From the NCBI RefSeq assembly GCF_910594005.1, contig NC_057816.1, forward strand, positions 24,259,797 to 24,323,796: a stretch of DNA of 64,000 bases. Reading direction: 5' to 3'. The position numbers were made by a program, and so were the translations under genes. The notes below the pieces were generated by a model. The model had not been told where the DNA came from and searched no databases. It saw only the letters and a program-made list of their open reading frames with translations. Shown in pieces: positions 13,901 to 21,642 of the stretch (the first letter of the stretch is position 1; every line of letters starts with the position of its first letter). The stretch is from Cervus elaphus. Its lineage: Eukaryota; Chordata; Mammalia; Artiodactyla; Cervidae.

Positions 13901-16900
13901 CTTGGTGAGACAAAATACATAAACATATTACAGGTTCTGAGAAATCTTGCTTCAAAGAAATTCATTTAATTTTGTTTAACCTGTAAGTATTCAAACTTAA
14001 CCACAGAATCCCCTCCATCTCCCCACCCGCAAAGCAACATTCTTCACAACTACTGATACTATTTCTGGAAATGATGGACTAAACTATCTGTAACATTTGG
14101 TCTAAATTTGCACTGTTTTTGTTATAGTATTTTAAAACTTAAAATTACTAAACAAATATAAGATGTTATTAAATCTTGTAATTTCCTATCCCCCCAACAC
14201 CATTTTTAGGTGAAGGCTCAGTCCTATAATGGGAAAAACCAACAGACTTAAAAGGAAAACAGAAAACCTACAATTATTAACAAAAAGAGTAAACTCTGAC
14301 TTGATATTTTTATACATAAACTCACCATATGAATCCAATACAGGTTTGAGATCTTTGTATAAAGTAATAACGTTAACAGTTTCACGTACAGTTAGGTCTC
14401 TGTATTTGTACTGAAAAGAAAAATAAAAAATTTAGTTTAAAACCAACGCACAAATTATACTGCTAGTTTAATTTTTTAAAACTGTTTTCTTAACAGCACT
14501 TTCCTTTAAAGTAAAATGGTTCTGACTAATCAATAACAAAGACTGATTGAAAGAACCTCAGTAGCTTTCTCTGTCACCTCTTCAAACCTTTACCTTCATT
14601 TTAGCTCTTTTTCCAACTTAAAATATGGTCTCCACCAAATCAAATCTCATTGTCAAAGACCTACCTCACATCTCTTTCCCTATCAATGAATTCTTTTCCA
14701 GACTTCCCTTTAGCCCATATGGATCGCTCCCGCTCCAGCATTTACTGTCAATACCAACTCTTTCGCAATTTATCATGTGCTGTATTGTATTCTCATACCC
14801 CTGCCTTGTACCACTCAAGTCCAGGAAACCTAGGAACCTTGCTTTCGGCTCTGAGCAAACTAGGAAACTAGGAAATGGAAATCCCCATGTGTTCACAACA
14901 CCCTGAAGCTCCACTCTTGCACACAAAGCTTTCGATCAGTTTTTAGTGCTTCTCTCTTAAAAAGAACAGTCAGCTATCCCAAAAAGAAAGTCTCCAAGAA
15001 GCATGTCACAGACCTAAACAAACAGAAAAGAAGGAACTAAAAATAAAAATGGGTGTTCACTGATAGCTTAGTTGGTAAAGAATCTGCCTGCAATGCAGGA
15101 GACCCTGGTTTGATTCCTGGGTCAGGAAGATCCACTGGAGAAGGAATAGGCTACCCACTCCAGTATTCTTGGCCTTCCCTTGTGGCTCAGCTGGCAAAGA
15201 ATCCCCCTGCAATGCAGGAGACCTGGGTTCGATCCCTGGGTTAGGAAGATCCCCTGGAGAAGGGAAAGGCTGCTCACTCCAGTATCCTGGCCTGGAGAAT
15301 TCCATGGAATGTATAGTCCATGTATGTCGCAGAGTTGGACAGGACTGAGCAACTTTCATTTTTAAGAATAAAAATGCAAGGAACAGAAGAAAACTTCAAA
15401 AACAATCAGCATTAAAAATTTCAAAGAAAGAAGAAATGATATTGTAGCAATGAAACAAGAACTCTCAGAAAAGAAAGGACTCTTAGACATTAAAAAAAAA
15501 AATAAAAGGAGAAACAAAACATTTTCTTTCCTCTTCTCTATGTCTGCCCCTTCTCAGTGTTTTTGCTGGTTCTTTATCTTCTCCTAACCTTTGATCTTAA
15601 TATCACTGAGCCCCAGGGCTCAGTCCTTGGTCCTCTTCTTACTCAGGTGTTGACCTCCATGCATGGCTTAAAATACCATTTATACACTGATAACTTCCGA
15701 ATTTAAAAATTCCACTTTCCTGAATACCAGACATGTATATCCAATTTGATGTCTCCACTTTGATATCTAATGAAAGTCAAACATAACGTGATCAAATTGA
15801 ACCCTTTGTCTTCCCCCCAATTCTATACCTCTTGCTGCTGCTGCTAAGTCACTTCAGTCGTGTCTGACTCTGTGCGACCCCACAGACAGCAGCCCATCAG
15901 GCTCCCCCATCCCTGAGATTCTCCAGGCAAGAACACTGGAGTGGGTTGGCATTTCCTTCTCCAATGCATGAAAGTGAAAAGTGAAAGTGAAGTCACTCAG
16001 TCGTATCTGACTCTTCAAGAACCCAGGGACTGCAGCCTAACAGGCTCCTCCGTCCATGGGATTTTCCAGGCAAGAGTACTGGAGTGGGTTGCCATAGCCT
16101 TCTCCATCTACACCTCTTACATTCTTCCACATCCATATCCTTCTAGATGCTCAGCACAAAAACTTTGACATTATCCTGGATGCCTTGGTTTCCTACACAT
16201 CCACAGTGAGTCAGTCTGTCAGAAAATTCTTAGTTCTACCTTCAAAAATCTCCAGCATCTGATCACTTCTCACTACCTTCATAGCCACACTTCGGTTATT
16301 ATTATACAACAGCCTTTTTAGAGGTGGCTATCCCTCCACTCTACTGAACCCCCTATGGTCTAGCCTCAGTACAGCAGCTTGAGCTATTCTGTTAAAACAG
16401 CCCCACCACACTGCAAGGACATGCCAGAACGCTGACGGGGGCCTGCAAGACCCTCCAAAACCCACCACTCCTTTATTTAGCAGCACTGTTCCCTCTCCTC
16501 ACTCCAGTCCAGCCCCTCCAGGTTCCTTTGCTGCTTCTCCATCATGCATGACGAGAGGGCCCTTGAGCTTGTTTTTCCTTCTTCCTGGAATGTTCTTACT
16601 CCAGACTGCTCCAGTTTGCTTCCTCACTGCTTTCAGGGTCTCTGATCAAACACACCTCAGGAAGGCCTTCCTTTACTGTCTATAAAACTGCAACCTATCT
16701 TATCCTCACATTTGAGAACTATCGCCCTTTCTTGCTTTACTTTTCTCCAAAGCACTTAACATCCTCCAACATGTTACTTAATGAACTTACTGAGTTGTTT
16801 ATTCCTTCTATGAGAATTTAAATTCCACAGGTATAGAGTTTTCTATCTGTTCACTATTGTATCCCTAGAATCTAATAAAACAGTGTGAAGTGCATTACAA

Positions 16901-19265
16901 TCGCTAATGTATCAGCTCTCTCCTAACTAGCTGGTAGTGACTCCACCGACAGGAATGCTGTTACATACAGCATGAAAGAATACAGGTAGTTGTCTGTATG
17001 AAAAATCTAAATAATTTGTGTAAAGCAAGATGGACCAACAGTATAGATATACCTCTCTTAATTACAAAGATGATGACAGAGGAGGATGTTAAACTAAAAG
17101 CTATATTTAAGTTGGAAGCTAAAAGTTGCTCTAAGGAAAAAAATAACGGTAGTAATATATAAAAAGATAATAATGTTGCATGTCAATCATACTTCAAAAA
17201 ATATATGTCAAAGCAGGTAGCCCAAAGTAATATGATGGGTGATGAAGTCCCACAATCAGATAAGAGTAAAGGGCCATCACTCTAGCAATGTGTCCCAGGT
17301 CGTGGCGACCAATTCCTTCATTGGGCCACATCCAACTGAAAGGATAACAACTGAAGCTAATCCTCCACCAGAAGGAAAAAACTCCACAAATAGCTTTTAT
17401 TATCCCACTTACTACTCCTACATATCTACATATCTATCTGTGAACAAGCTGGACAGAAAAGATGCCAGGAATCAGAAGTGACATCACCACTTGTAAGAGA
17501 CTCAATTTTTCAGGTATTGGGTCAAGAACCAGATGAGAGACAAATGTTCTCTCCCACCTCTGCTCTATGTCCTTTTTCATAAAAAATTATTTATTTTTAA
17601 TTGAAGGATAATTGCTTTACAGTATTGTGCTGGTTTCCACCAAACTATGTCCTTTTTTGCTCTGAGGATATAAACAGGATGGAGGGAGGAGACGGCAGGT
17701 GTAACTATAAAATATCTTTAGATGTCTTGCCTCTGTCTTCGAAGGCAGGCTCCTCAACAGAAAGTTTAGGAAACTTAACTATGGTTTCTAAAATTCCAAA
17801 CCAATATTTGAATATTCTTGTCCTTATATATAGGTACTTTGATACACATACATGAAGGAATAAACTTTAAGGGCAATGTAATCAATTAAAAGATTTTTTA
17901 AAATGCTATGGAACAGACACCCTTCAGTTACATAGTATATAAAATAACATACTTGGAAAAATTAAATGCTACAACACAGATCCAGGCCACAGTTTTCTAA
18001 GGCTCCCTGAAACTTCCTCTGCAATTAAAGATAAGTTTACTCTATCAAAAGAAAATCAACTATATTTTAATTAGAAAAAAAGAAAGAAAATCAGAAGCCT
18101 AGAAGATATGATTAGAAAAATCAAAGAGTAGCTTTATTTCAAAAACCATCAATTTCTCCTTAGAGATTATTTGCTCTTCAATCAAAGACTATAGGGATGA
18201 TTTTACTGGGTGAAAAAGTATATTTTCAGAGAAATAAGTTTACACATAATAATGTGTTTAATAATACTGAAAGTTGTTTTAAACTATTTCACTTTCTACC
18301 ACTCTTATTTTGACAAAAGTATCTAAAGCTAAACCTGTTTAACTGGAGAATATTCAACTCTCAACCATTTCACATACATCTTACTCCCATTAATTAGCTT
18401 TGATAAATTGAAAAACAAACACAAAGCAACAAACAAACCAAAAAACACCCAATTCACTCTGGTATCAGGTGCCATATTTTTAGTTGTTAAACTAATTCAC
18501 AGCTTTAAATACAAAATGCCTACAGGCTTTTTTAAAAAAGGGAAAAAACCAAAAAACAAACCCACACCAGTCTTTAACTATTTAGATTAAAAATTTCAAC
18601 GTAAATAAACTGGCTTTATAAGCAACATAAAATTAAAAGGGAGTCACTCTGAGCAAATCAAAGACCCTGGTATGGTAATGGAATTCTATTTCACCCGAGG
18701 TAATGAGCTTCTCAGGACGTTTCCATTTATGATTGAGCCAATTCAACCAACCGCGGGGTGGGCTATTGAGCTGCGTGAAGAATACAAACTGAAAAGGACA
18801 CCACCTCAGGAAGCCGGGAGGGAAGGGCGAATAAGAATGAAGAGCCCTGCACTGGGACATGAAGGAAGCGGTGCCCAAGACCGAGTTTTAAGTACAACCC
18901 CCTCCTTCTGTTGATGAAAACTATGCTGCCCCACAGACTGCTCCAAACTCTCTCCCCGAAAAGAGGGCGGGCGGCAGGTGGCAGGCGGCAGGCGGCCTCG
19001 GCTCCGCTCCATTGTTGACCGTCGCCGCCCCCCGCCGGCCCCGGTCCGGGGACTCCGGCCCCGGGCGACAGGCATCCTGGCGCGGGCGGCTGCAGAGGTG
19101 GCCAAGGGGAGGCCCGGGACTTCGGGCTGGCCTGGGGGGCTCGCTGGGCTGGTCGGGCAGGCCCTGGCGGCGCGGGGGGGAGTGGTGGGTGTGCGCCGAG
19201 AGGAGAGCGCGCCGCAGCCTCACCTTAGACACCATTTTCTTGAGCTGGCTCTCCGACCCCGCCAT
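1..19265 (-). CDS. TSG101: TSG101, ESCRT-I subunit, 5' part (coding exons 1-5; partial)
   Basis: The gene runs right to left and leaves the window at its left edge. Five coding exons (19224-19265, 14326-14410, 12135-12200, 8412-8575, 1978-2104) join in one frame and give residues 1-161 plus one base. All borders seen are AG/GT. TSG101 is the ubiquitin- and P(T/S)AP-binding subunit of ESCRT-I; it acts on endosomes and at the midbody in cargo sorting and membrane scission. Residues 1-145 form the UEV domain, an E2-like fold in which the catalytic Cys is replaced by Tyr110 (codon 8439-8441). The known PTAP-pocket residues are all present: Tyr63, Tyr68, Asn69, Met95, Val141, Phe142 and Ser143. 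So are the ubiquitin-contact residues Asn45, Trp75 and Phe88. The proline-rich, coiled-coil and steadiness-box exons lie outside the window. Identification rests on near identity to the human protein as I recall it. Confidence 0.97.
643..665. repeat. Short direct repeat around an A-run
   Basis: AAAGTATTG at 643-651 and 657-665 with five A's between. The weakest member of the A-run set described in the findings. Confidence 0.7.
1978..2104 (-). CDS. TSG101: TSG101 coding exon 5
   Basis: A 127-nt exon with acceptor TTTTTAG and donor AATA|GTAAGT. It encodes residues 120-161 (PQSDLLGL to ATGPPN) plus one base. It ends the UEV domain (Val141, Phe142, Ser143) and opens the proline-rich linker. The stretch after FSRP reads TVSAS; I recall ISAS in human, one residue shorter. 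Confidence 0.96.
3215..3590 (-). repeat. L1M 3'-region fragment
   Basis: Matches, from memory, the common old L1 3' segment read in reverse. It includes the stretch around CACTATCTAATTCAGAACA, then CCCCTAGTAACCACTAATCT, then CACTTAGCATATTATTTTCA. Diverged and without coding potential. Confidence 0.65.
4640..5850 (-). repeat. Diverged L1M fragment interrupted by MER5A
   Basis: The left part (about 4640-5143) and right part (about 5373-5850) follow the order of an old L1 3' region read in reverse: the GGCTGTATGGTATTCTACTG stretch, then, after the interruption, segments on counting-probe-like 'GGAGTAGAACTGCGAGG' and 'CAGCAATGTCTAAGAG'. The MER5A insertion splits it, so the L1 is the older element. 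Confidence 0.5.
5147..5372 (+). mobile_element. MER5A-type non-autonomous hAT (Charlie) element
   Basis: Starts CAGTGGTTTTCAACTGGGGG and ends GGTTGAGAAACCCTG, giving the imperfect terminal inverted repeats of MER5A. The internal order GTTGTCACAACTG, CTACTGGCATCTTGTGG, AGGACAGCC, AAAGAATTATCC also fits. No transposase; an ancient fossil nested in L1M. Confidence 0.8.
5857..5904. repeat. 24-bp tandem duplication
   Basis: Two adjacent copies that start AATTTAGTCTTTTTTCTTT, at 5857-5880 and 5881-5904, differing only near their ends. Pyrimidine-rich; slippage is the likely origin. Confidence 0.8.
6150..6590 (-). mobile_element. Tigger-like (Tc1/mariner) deletion derivative, interrupted
   Basis: Both ends resemble a Tigger-type element: CAAATTGAAGGTTTGTGGCA near 6190 and, at the other end, GTGACTCATTTTATTGCAAT running to ATGCCTGC near 6583. 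The middle (about 6262-6375) looks like an inserted reverse-strand L1 piece. The element is short and non-coding. Subfamily not assigned. Confidence 0.5.
8412..8575 (-). CDS. TSG101: TSG101 coding exon 4 (core of UEV domain)
   Basis: A 164-nt exon with acceptor TCTCTCAG and donor CAC|GTAAGT. It encodes residues 65-119, including Tyr68/Asn69, Trp75, Phe88, Met95 and the Tyr110 that replaces the E2 catalytic Cys (GKIYLPYL). Length and phase are identical to UEVLD exon 4 at 57386-57549. Confidence 0.97.
9321..9369. repeat. Direct repeat around a 22-A tract
   Basis: ATCAGTGATGG preceded by A's occurs at 9321-9337 and 9353-9369. The interior (9338-9359) is almost pure A. Confidence 0.9.
9590..10690 (+). 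repeat. L1 (LINE-1) 3'-end fragment
   Basis: Contains the hallmark L1 ORF2 tail and 3' UTR. Examples are the segments at 9600-9660 (CACTGTTGGTGGGAATATAA), 9890-9920 (CAACATGGATGGGCCCAGAG) and the terminal CATCTCAATAAAACTGG before an A-run at about 10684. 5' truncated and riddled with stops. Confidence 0.8.
11101..11136. repeat. 9-bp direct repeat around an 18-A tract
   Basis: GATCAGTGG at 11101-11109 and 11128-11136 with 18 A's between them. Confidence 0.9.
11445..11702 (+). mobile_element. BovA2 SINE with 11-bp target-site duplication
   Basis: Two BovA monomers in tandem (11445-11571 and 11582-11702), each running from GGAGAAGGAAA to the GTCGGACACGACTGA end. It is bounded by perfect copies of ACCACAAAGCT at 11434-11444 and 11703-11713. 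An apparent open frame across it is repeat-derived. Confidence 0.9.
12135..12200 (-). CDS. TSG101: TSG101 coding exon 3
   Basis: A 66-nt exon with acceptor CCTTTCAG and donor AGAG|GTAAAT. It encodes the rest of Val43 through Arg64 plus one base, and includes the ubiquitin-contact Asn45 and the pocket residue Tyr63. Length and phase are identical to UEVLD exon 3 at 63349-63414. Confidence 0.96.
12201..14325 (-). other. TSG101 intron 2: one Bov-tA SINE, otherwise unremarkable
   Basis: 2.1 kb. The only clear repeat is the Bov-tA SINE at about 12511-12718. A somewhat GC-richer patch at 13370-13670 has an open frame on the plus strand but no recognisable domain. I see nothing else. Confidence 0.6.
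12511..12718 (+). mobile_element. Bov-tA SINE
   Basis: tRNA-like head (GCTCAGATGATAAAGAATCT, CTGCAATGCAGGAGACC) followed by a BovA body ending GGACACGACTGAGCGACTAA. Non-coding. Confidence 0.88.
14326..14410 (-). CDS. TSG101: TSG101 coding exon 2
   Basis: An 85-nt exon preceded by the acceptor CTTTTCAG and followed by the donor G|GTGAG. It encodes residues 15-42 (YKYRDLTV to VLDSY) plus the first base of Val43. This is the N-terminal helix and first strand of the UEV fold. Confidence 0.96.
15052..15366 (+). mobile_element. Bov-tA SINE with two tRNA-like heads, 10-bp TSD
   Basis: Two successive tRNA-like heads (from 15060 and from 15174) precede one BovA body, as in the Bov-tA3 type. Direct repeats AATAAAAATG flank it at 15042-15051 and 15367-15376. 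The 60-100 codon open frames here are repeat-derived. Confidence 0.85.
15545..16880 (+). repeat. Degenerate L2 LINE, split by a BovA2 insertion
   Basis: The left part (about 15545-15833) and right part (about 16119-16880) read together as an old L2 3' region. Indicators are GAGCCCCAGGGCTCAGTCCT, then TTCTTCCTGGAATGTTCTTAC and the CTCAGGAAGGCCTTCCTT stretch. Coding frame fully decayed. Confidence 0.6.
15834..16106 (-). mobile_element. BovA2 SINE inserted in L2, 12-bp TSD
   Basis: Two BovA monomers in reverse orientation (AGTCACTTCAGTCGTGTCTG and AGTCACTCAGTCGTATCTGA). Flanked by TCTATACCTCTT (15822-15833) and TCTACACCTCTT (16107-16118), a target-site duplication with one mismatch. The antisense of its own family lies 470 bp to the left in plus orientation. 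Confidence 0.88.
17580..17650 (-). repeat. Short L1-BT-type 3' UTR scrap
   Basis: TTTAATTGAAGGATAATTGC and TTTACAGTATTGTGCTGG match the ruminant L1 3' UTR in reverse as I recall it. Only about 70 bp survive. Confidence 0.5.
19224..19265 (-). CDS. TSG101: TSG101 coding exon 1 (initiator exon)
   Basis: Fourteen codons, MAGSESQLKKMVSK, followed by the donor AAG|GTGAGG. The ATG has a strong Kozak context (G at -3, G at +4) and sits inside the CpG island. I recall residue 3 as Val in human; here it is Gly. The exon ends exactly between codons (phase 0). Confidence 0.96.
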
Positions 19266-19424
19266 GGCCGCCGCCTCGCGACTCCGGTCCCTGCAAGCAG
19301 AGGGTCAGCCGCTCCGGGGCCGCCCCAGGCCGCCCCACACAACCGCACACAGACGAGCCAGCCCCCCACCCCCCCCGCCTCTAGCAACAGGAAGTCTGCC
19401 TCCACGCCAGCGCTTCCGCTTCCC

Positions 19425-19432
19425 TTACGTCA
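19425..19432 (-). promoter_or_regulatory. CRE/ATF-like site, TGACGTAA on the minus strand
   Basis: TTACGTCA on the plus strand, about 160 bp upstream of the TSG101 ATG. It differs from the full palindrome TGACGTCA by one base. It abuts an ETS core, which makes chance occurrence less likely, but occupancy is inferred. Confidence 0.45.
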
Positions 19433-19438
19433 CTTCCG
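19432..19438 (-). promoter_or_regulatory. ETS/GABP-type core CGGAAGT, with further cores nearby
   Basis: ACTTCCG on the plus strand reads CGGAAGT on the coding strand and overlaps the CRE-like site by one base. Further TTCC/GGAA cores lie at 19388-19395 (CAGGAAGT), 19412-19419 (GCTTCCGC) and 19419-19424. Such clusters are common in TATA-less housekeeping promoters. Confidence 0.45.
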
Positions 19439-20033
19439 AGGTCGGCCGTGGGTAGGGGTTGACGGCCTAGGTCAGGTCCGGGGAAACTCGTTCCGAGGGT
19501 AGAGTTGCTGAGCCGGGATAAGATCGGCCGCTCTTTCACAGTTGCCCTCACACTAAAAGAGCAGGTGCAGGGAGGGTAAGCAGTAGGAATGCCTTTCCGG
19601 TGAGGTTTAATGACTGATGCGTCAAGTGGGAAGACTGGATTGGAGTCAGAAAACTGTTCTGCCACTGACTTAGCCTTCTGATAATTGCAGGCAAGTGCAC
19701 GGCTGGCTCGGGCTTGTTTTTTCCAACTCCAAGAGGAAAGACTTGCATTAGGCGATGCCCAGGGTCTCTCTAGTTATCAGGTTGTTTTTCATTTTTAAGC
19801 TTCATATTACATTCACAAGGGCAAAGTGCAGAGATCTCATTTCACAGGAAGTCGGGCAGTAATTTCTTTACAAGAGACCATTCACTTAGGTCAGAACTCC
19901 ACTGTGCCCGACATGGATGATAATACAGGCTAACTTTTTCCTTAGACTTGGTGTGTGTACCAGCCTGTCCACTATCAAAATCCAAGTCTTTGAAATCAGG
20001 CTCCGCTTCAGATCCTCATGGTCTTGTACAGTG

Positions 20034-20047
20034 CAAGAGTAGGTACT
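20034..20047 (+). repeat. Target-site duplication, left copy (NDUFV2 retrocopy)
   Basis: CAAGAGTAGGTACT, identical to 21071-21084. It adjoins the T-run that is the poly(A) tail of the minus-strand insert. The last T is ambiguous with the tail. Confidence 0.92.
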
Positions 20048-21070
20048 TTTTTTTTTTTTTGAAATTTGACAGAATTTTTATTTCACAGCACCCTAATATT
20101 GATGAAAGTGAACAGGCAGTTGAAAATGGTGCTCTGAAGTTCTGACATGATACTTAACAGCTCTAAGTTGCTAGGTTACAAGCAAGGTGTACACAGATGG
20201 AAATGAACAATATAAAAAATTTAGGTAGATAGGAGATTCATATTTTATTTCTCCACTGACATATTTACAGTTGAATATAAATTAAAGGCCTGCTTGCACA
20301 CCAAACCCAGGTCCTTTTGGTGGTTCAGTCAAAAAGGTAAGATCTCCAGCTGGCTCACAGGAGAAGCGTCCACTCCTTGGCCCAGGTTTTGGGATTTTGC
20401 CAGCCTTGAGTTCATCAATAATTTCTTCAATATCCTTAGGTGTCAGATCCTCATAGTAGTTGTCATTTATTTGAACCATTGGTGCATTTACACAGACCCC
20501 TAAACATTCCACTTATACAAGAGTGAAAAGTTTGTCAGGTGTAGTCTCCAACCTTTATTCCAAGTTTTTTCTGAACGGCCTCCAGTATCCTGTTGGAGTT
20601 TCGAAGCATGCAAGGCGTAGTAGTGCAGACTTGATATGTGATATAACTGGCTTTCGATTATACATTATTTAAAAAGTTGCCACTTCATACACTCTCATTG
20701 GAGGTGCTTGTAAAATGTCTGCAGCCTTGTTCATAGCAGAGATGGGCAGCCATCCATTCTGTCTCTGGGCTAAACCCAGAACTGGAAGCACAGCTGCTGC
20801 CTTATGCCCTTCTGGGAAGTTTTTCAAAATGGCCTCTATCCTCTTACAGTTTTCTGGTGTGAAATCAGATGGAGTTGCTGGGTTATTCTCAGGAGTATCT
20901 CTGTGCACAAATAAGCCTCCTTCAGCTCCATTCTGAACAGCTGTCTCAGGCAAATTTCTTATGTCTTCCCCAGTGGGCGCCGCCGAGAGGAACATTGCCG
21001 GCCAAACTGCGGGGCCTTTGGGCCTCACTGGGCGCGGTCCCGAGTGGTCGGCACACATGGCGTGCGCGCT
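20048..21070 (-). pseudogene. NDUFV2 processed pseudogene (complex I 24-kDa subunit)
   Basis: Intronless copy of the mRNA for the 2Fe-2S subunit of mitochondrial complex I. The N-terminal half reads in frame from about 20995 to 20674 (MFLSAAP to RVYEVATF). The C-terminal half reads 20282-20511 (ECLGVCVNAP to GFGVQAGL, then TAA). Between them (20512-20670) frameshifts and stops break the reading, including a TAA just before the ECLG segment. The mitochondrial presequence is shortened by an internal deletion of roughly 27 nt. The 3' UTR has AATAAA (20077-20082, minus) and a 13-14 nt A-tail, seen as T's at 20048-20060. Perfect 14-bp direct repeats CAAGAGTAGGTACT at 20034-20047 and 21071-21084 prove L1-type retroposition. 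Not functional. Confidence 0.95.
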
Positions 21071-21084
21071 CAAGAGTAGGTACT
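21071..21084 (+). repeat. Target-site duplication, right copy (NDUFV2 retrocopy)
   Basis: CAAGAGTAGGTACT directly outside the 5' UTR end of the retrocopy. Together with the left copy it fixes the insert boundaries. Confidence 0.92.
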
Positions 21085-21627
21085 CTGAACTGAATTTCTA
21101 CTACCCATAGAAATTCCTCATGGTCATTTATATTAGTCATTATTGCACCTCAATACCGGTTTTATAAGTACAATGCCATTCAGGGCACTTGGGTTTGAGG
21201 GGGTGTGAAGTATTATTTGGATAATTTTAGCATCGTGGTACTGAGGAACAGGCTGTAGTATTAATTTTCTTCTAAATTGGCATCTAAATGAAGGTCACAT
21301 AAACAAAGAGGGCCTAACTGAAGATACGTGAAAGCATCATTACGTATTGTTGCAAACACACACACATAAAATATTCTTTTCTAATAGGTATCTCTCTTTG
21401 GACGCTATATACTAGTTAAGCATACAGCTTCAGTCAAATTAAACTATAGGACAGTCTGTCCTTCCCTGTACCTCTTCTTTGTCACTTAAAAATATATGGT
21501 TTTCAAGCTATTCTTAAAGACACAGCTTATTAGCCAGAAGCACCTTCAATTAGAGCAACTCTGCTTTTATCTATTGGAAGAATGTAGATTATATATTTTT
21601 CAAAAGGCTTTGTTAAAAATAATTTTT

Positions 21628-21642
21628 AAAAGTTTGAAAACA
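21628..21642 (+). repeat. Target-site duplication, left copy (PGK1 retrocopy)
   Basis: AAAAGTTTGAAAACA, repeated at 23404-23418. The junction TTTTT|AAAAG fits the L1 endonuclease preference TT|AAAA. Confidence 0.93.

Larger units (their letters stand above)
14411..19223 (-). other. TSG101 intron 1: L2 with nested SINEs; CpG island at 5' end
   Basis: 4.8 kb. It contains a double-headed Bov-tA SINE (15052-15366), a degenerate L2 (about 15545-16880) interrupted by a BovA2, and an L1-BT 3' scrap (about 17580-17650). The CpG island occupies its first 260 bp. Stretches 14420-15040 and 17660-18950 hold no recognisable feature. Confidence 0.65.
18960..19480. promoter_or_regulatory. CpG island and promoter region of TSG101
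   Basis: The only strongly GC- and CpG-rich block in the window. It covers the TSG101 start codon, about 300 bp of proximal intron 1 and about 200 bp upstream. No TATA box is evident upstream of 19265. Several ETS-type cores and one CRE-like site cluster at 19388-19438. A TATA-less housekeeping promoter is the natural reading; the exact transcription start cannot be seen. Confidence 0.85.

Noticed and set aside
14625..14926. Overlapping frames of 73-93 codons on both strands in TSG101 intron 1
   Set aside because: No homology recognised, no conserved splice context; likely chance in a patch of old repeat-like sequence.
15170..15260. tRNA-like sequence with an apparent B box (GGGTTCGATCC)
   Set aside because: It is the tRNA-derived head of a SINE; it continues into the BovA body and is not a tRNA gene.
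18978..19502. Long plus-strand open frames (174 and 147 codons) across the TSG101 CpG island
   Set aside because: High GC lowers stop frequency; they overlap the TSG101 start exon in antisense and show no domain or plausible splice context.
19266..19700. A divergent gene upstream of TSG101 driven by a bidirectional promoter
   Set aside because: No plus-strand exon with donor site and recognisable product was found downstream of the island; the next coding-like sequences are retrocopies.
20669..21073. 134-codon minus-strand frame that looks like an NDUFV2 gene
   Set aside because: It is the 5' half of a processed pseudogene; it runs into a frameshift, lacks introns and has target-site duplications.
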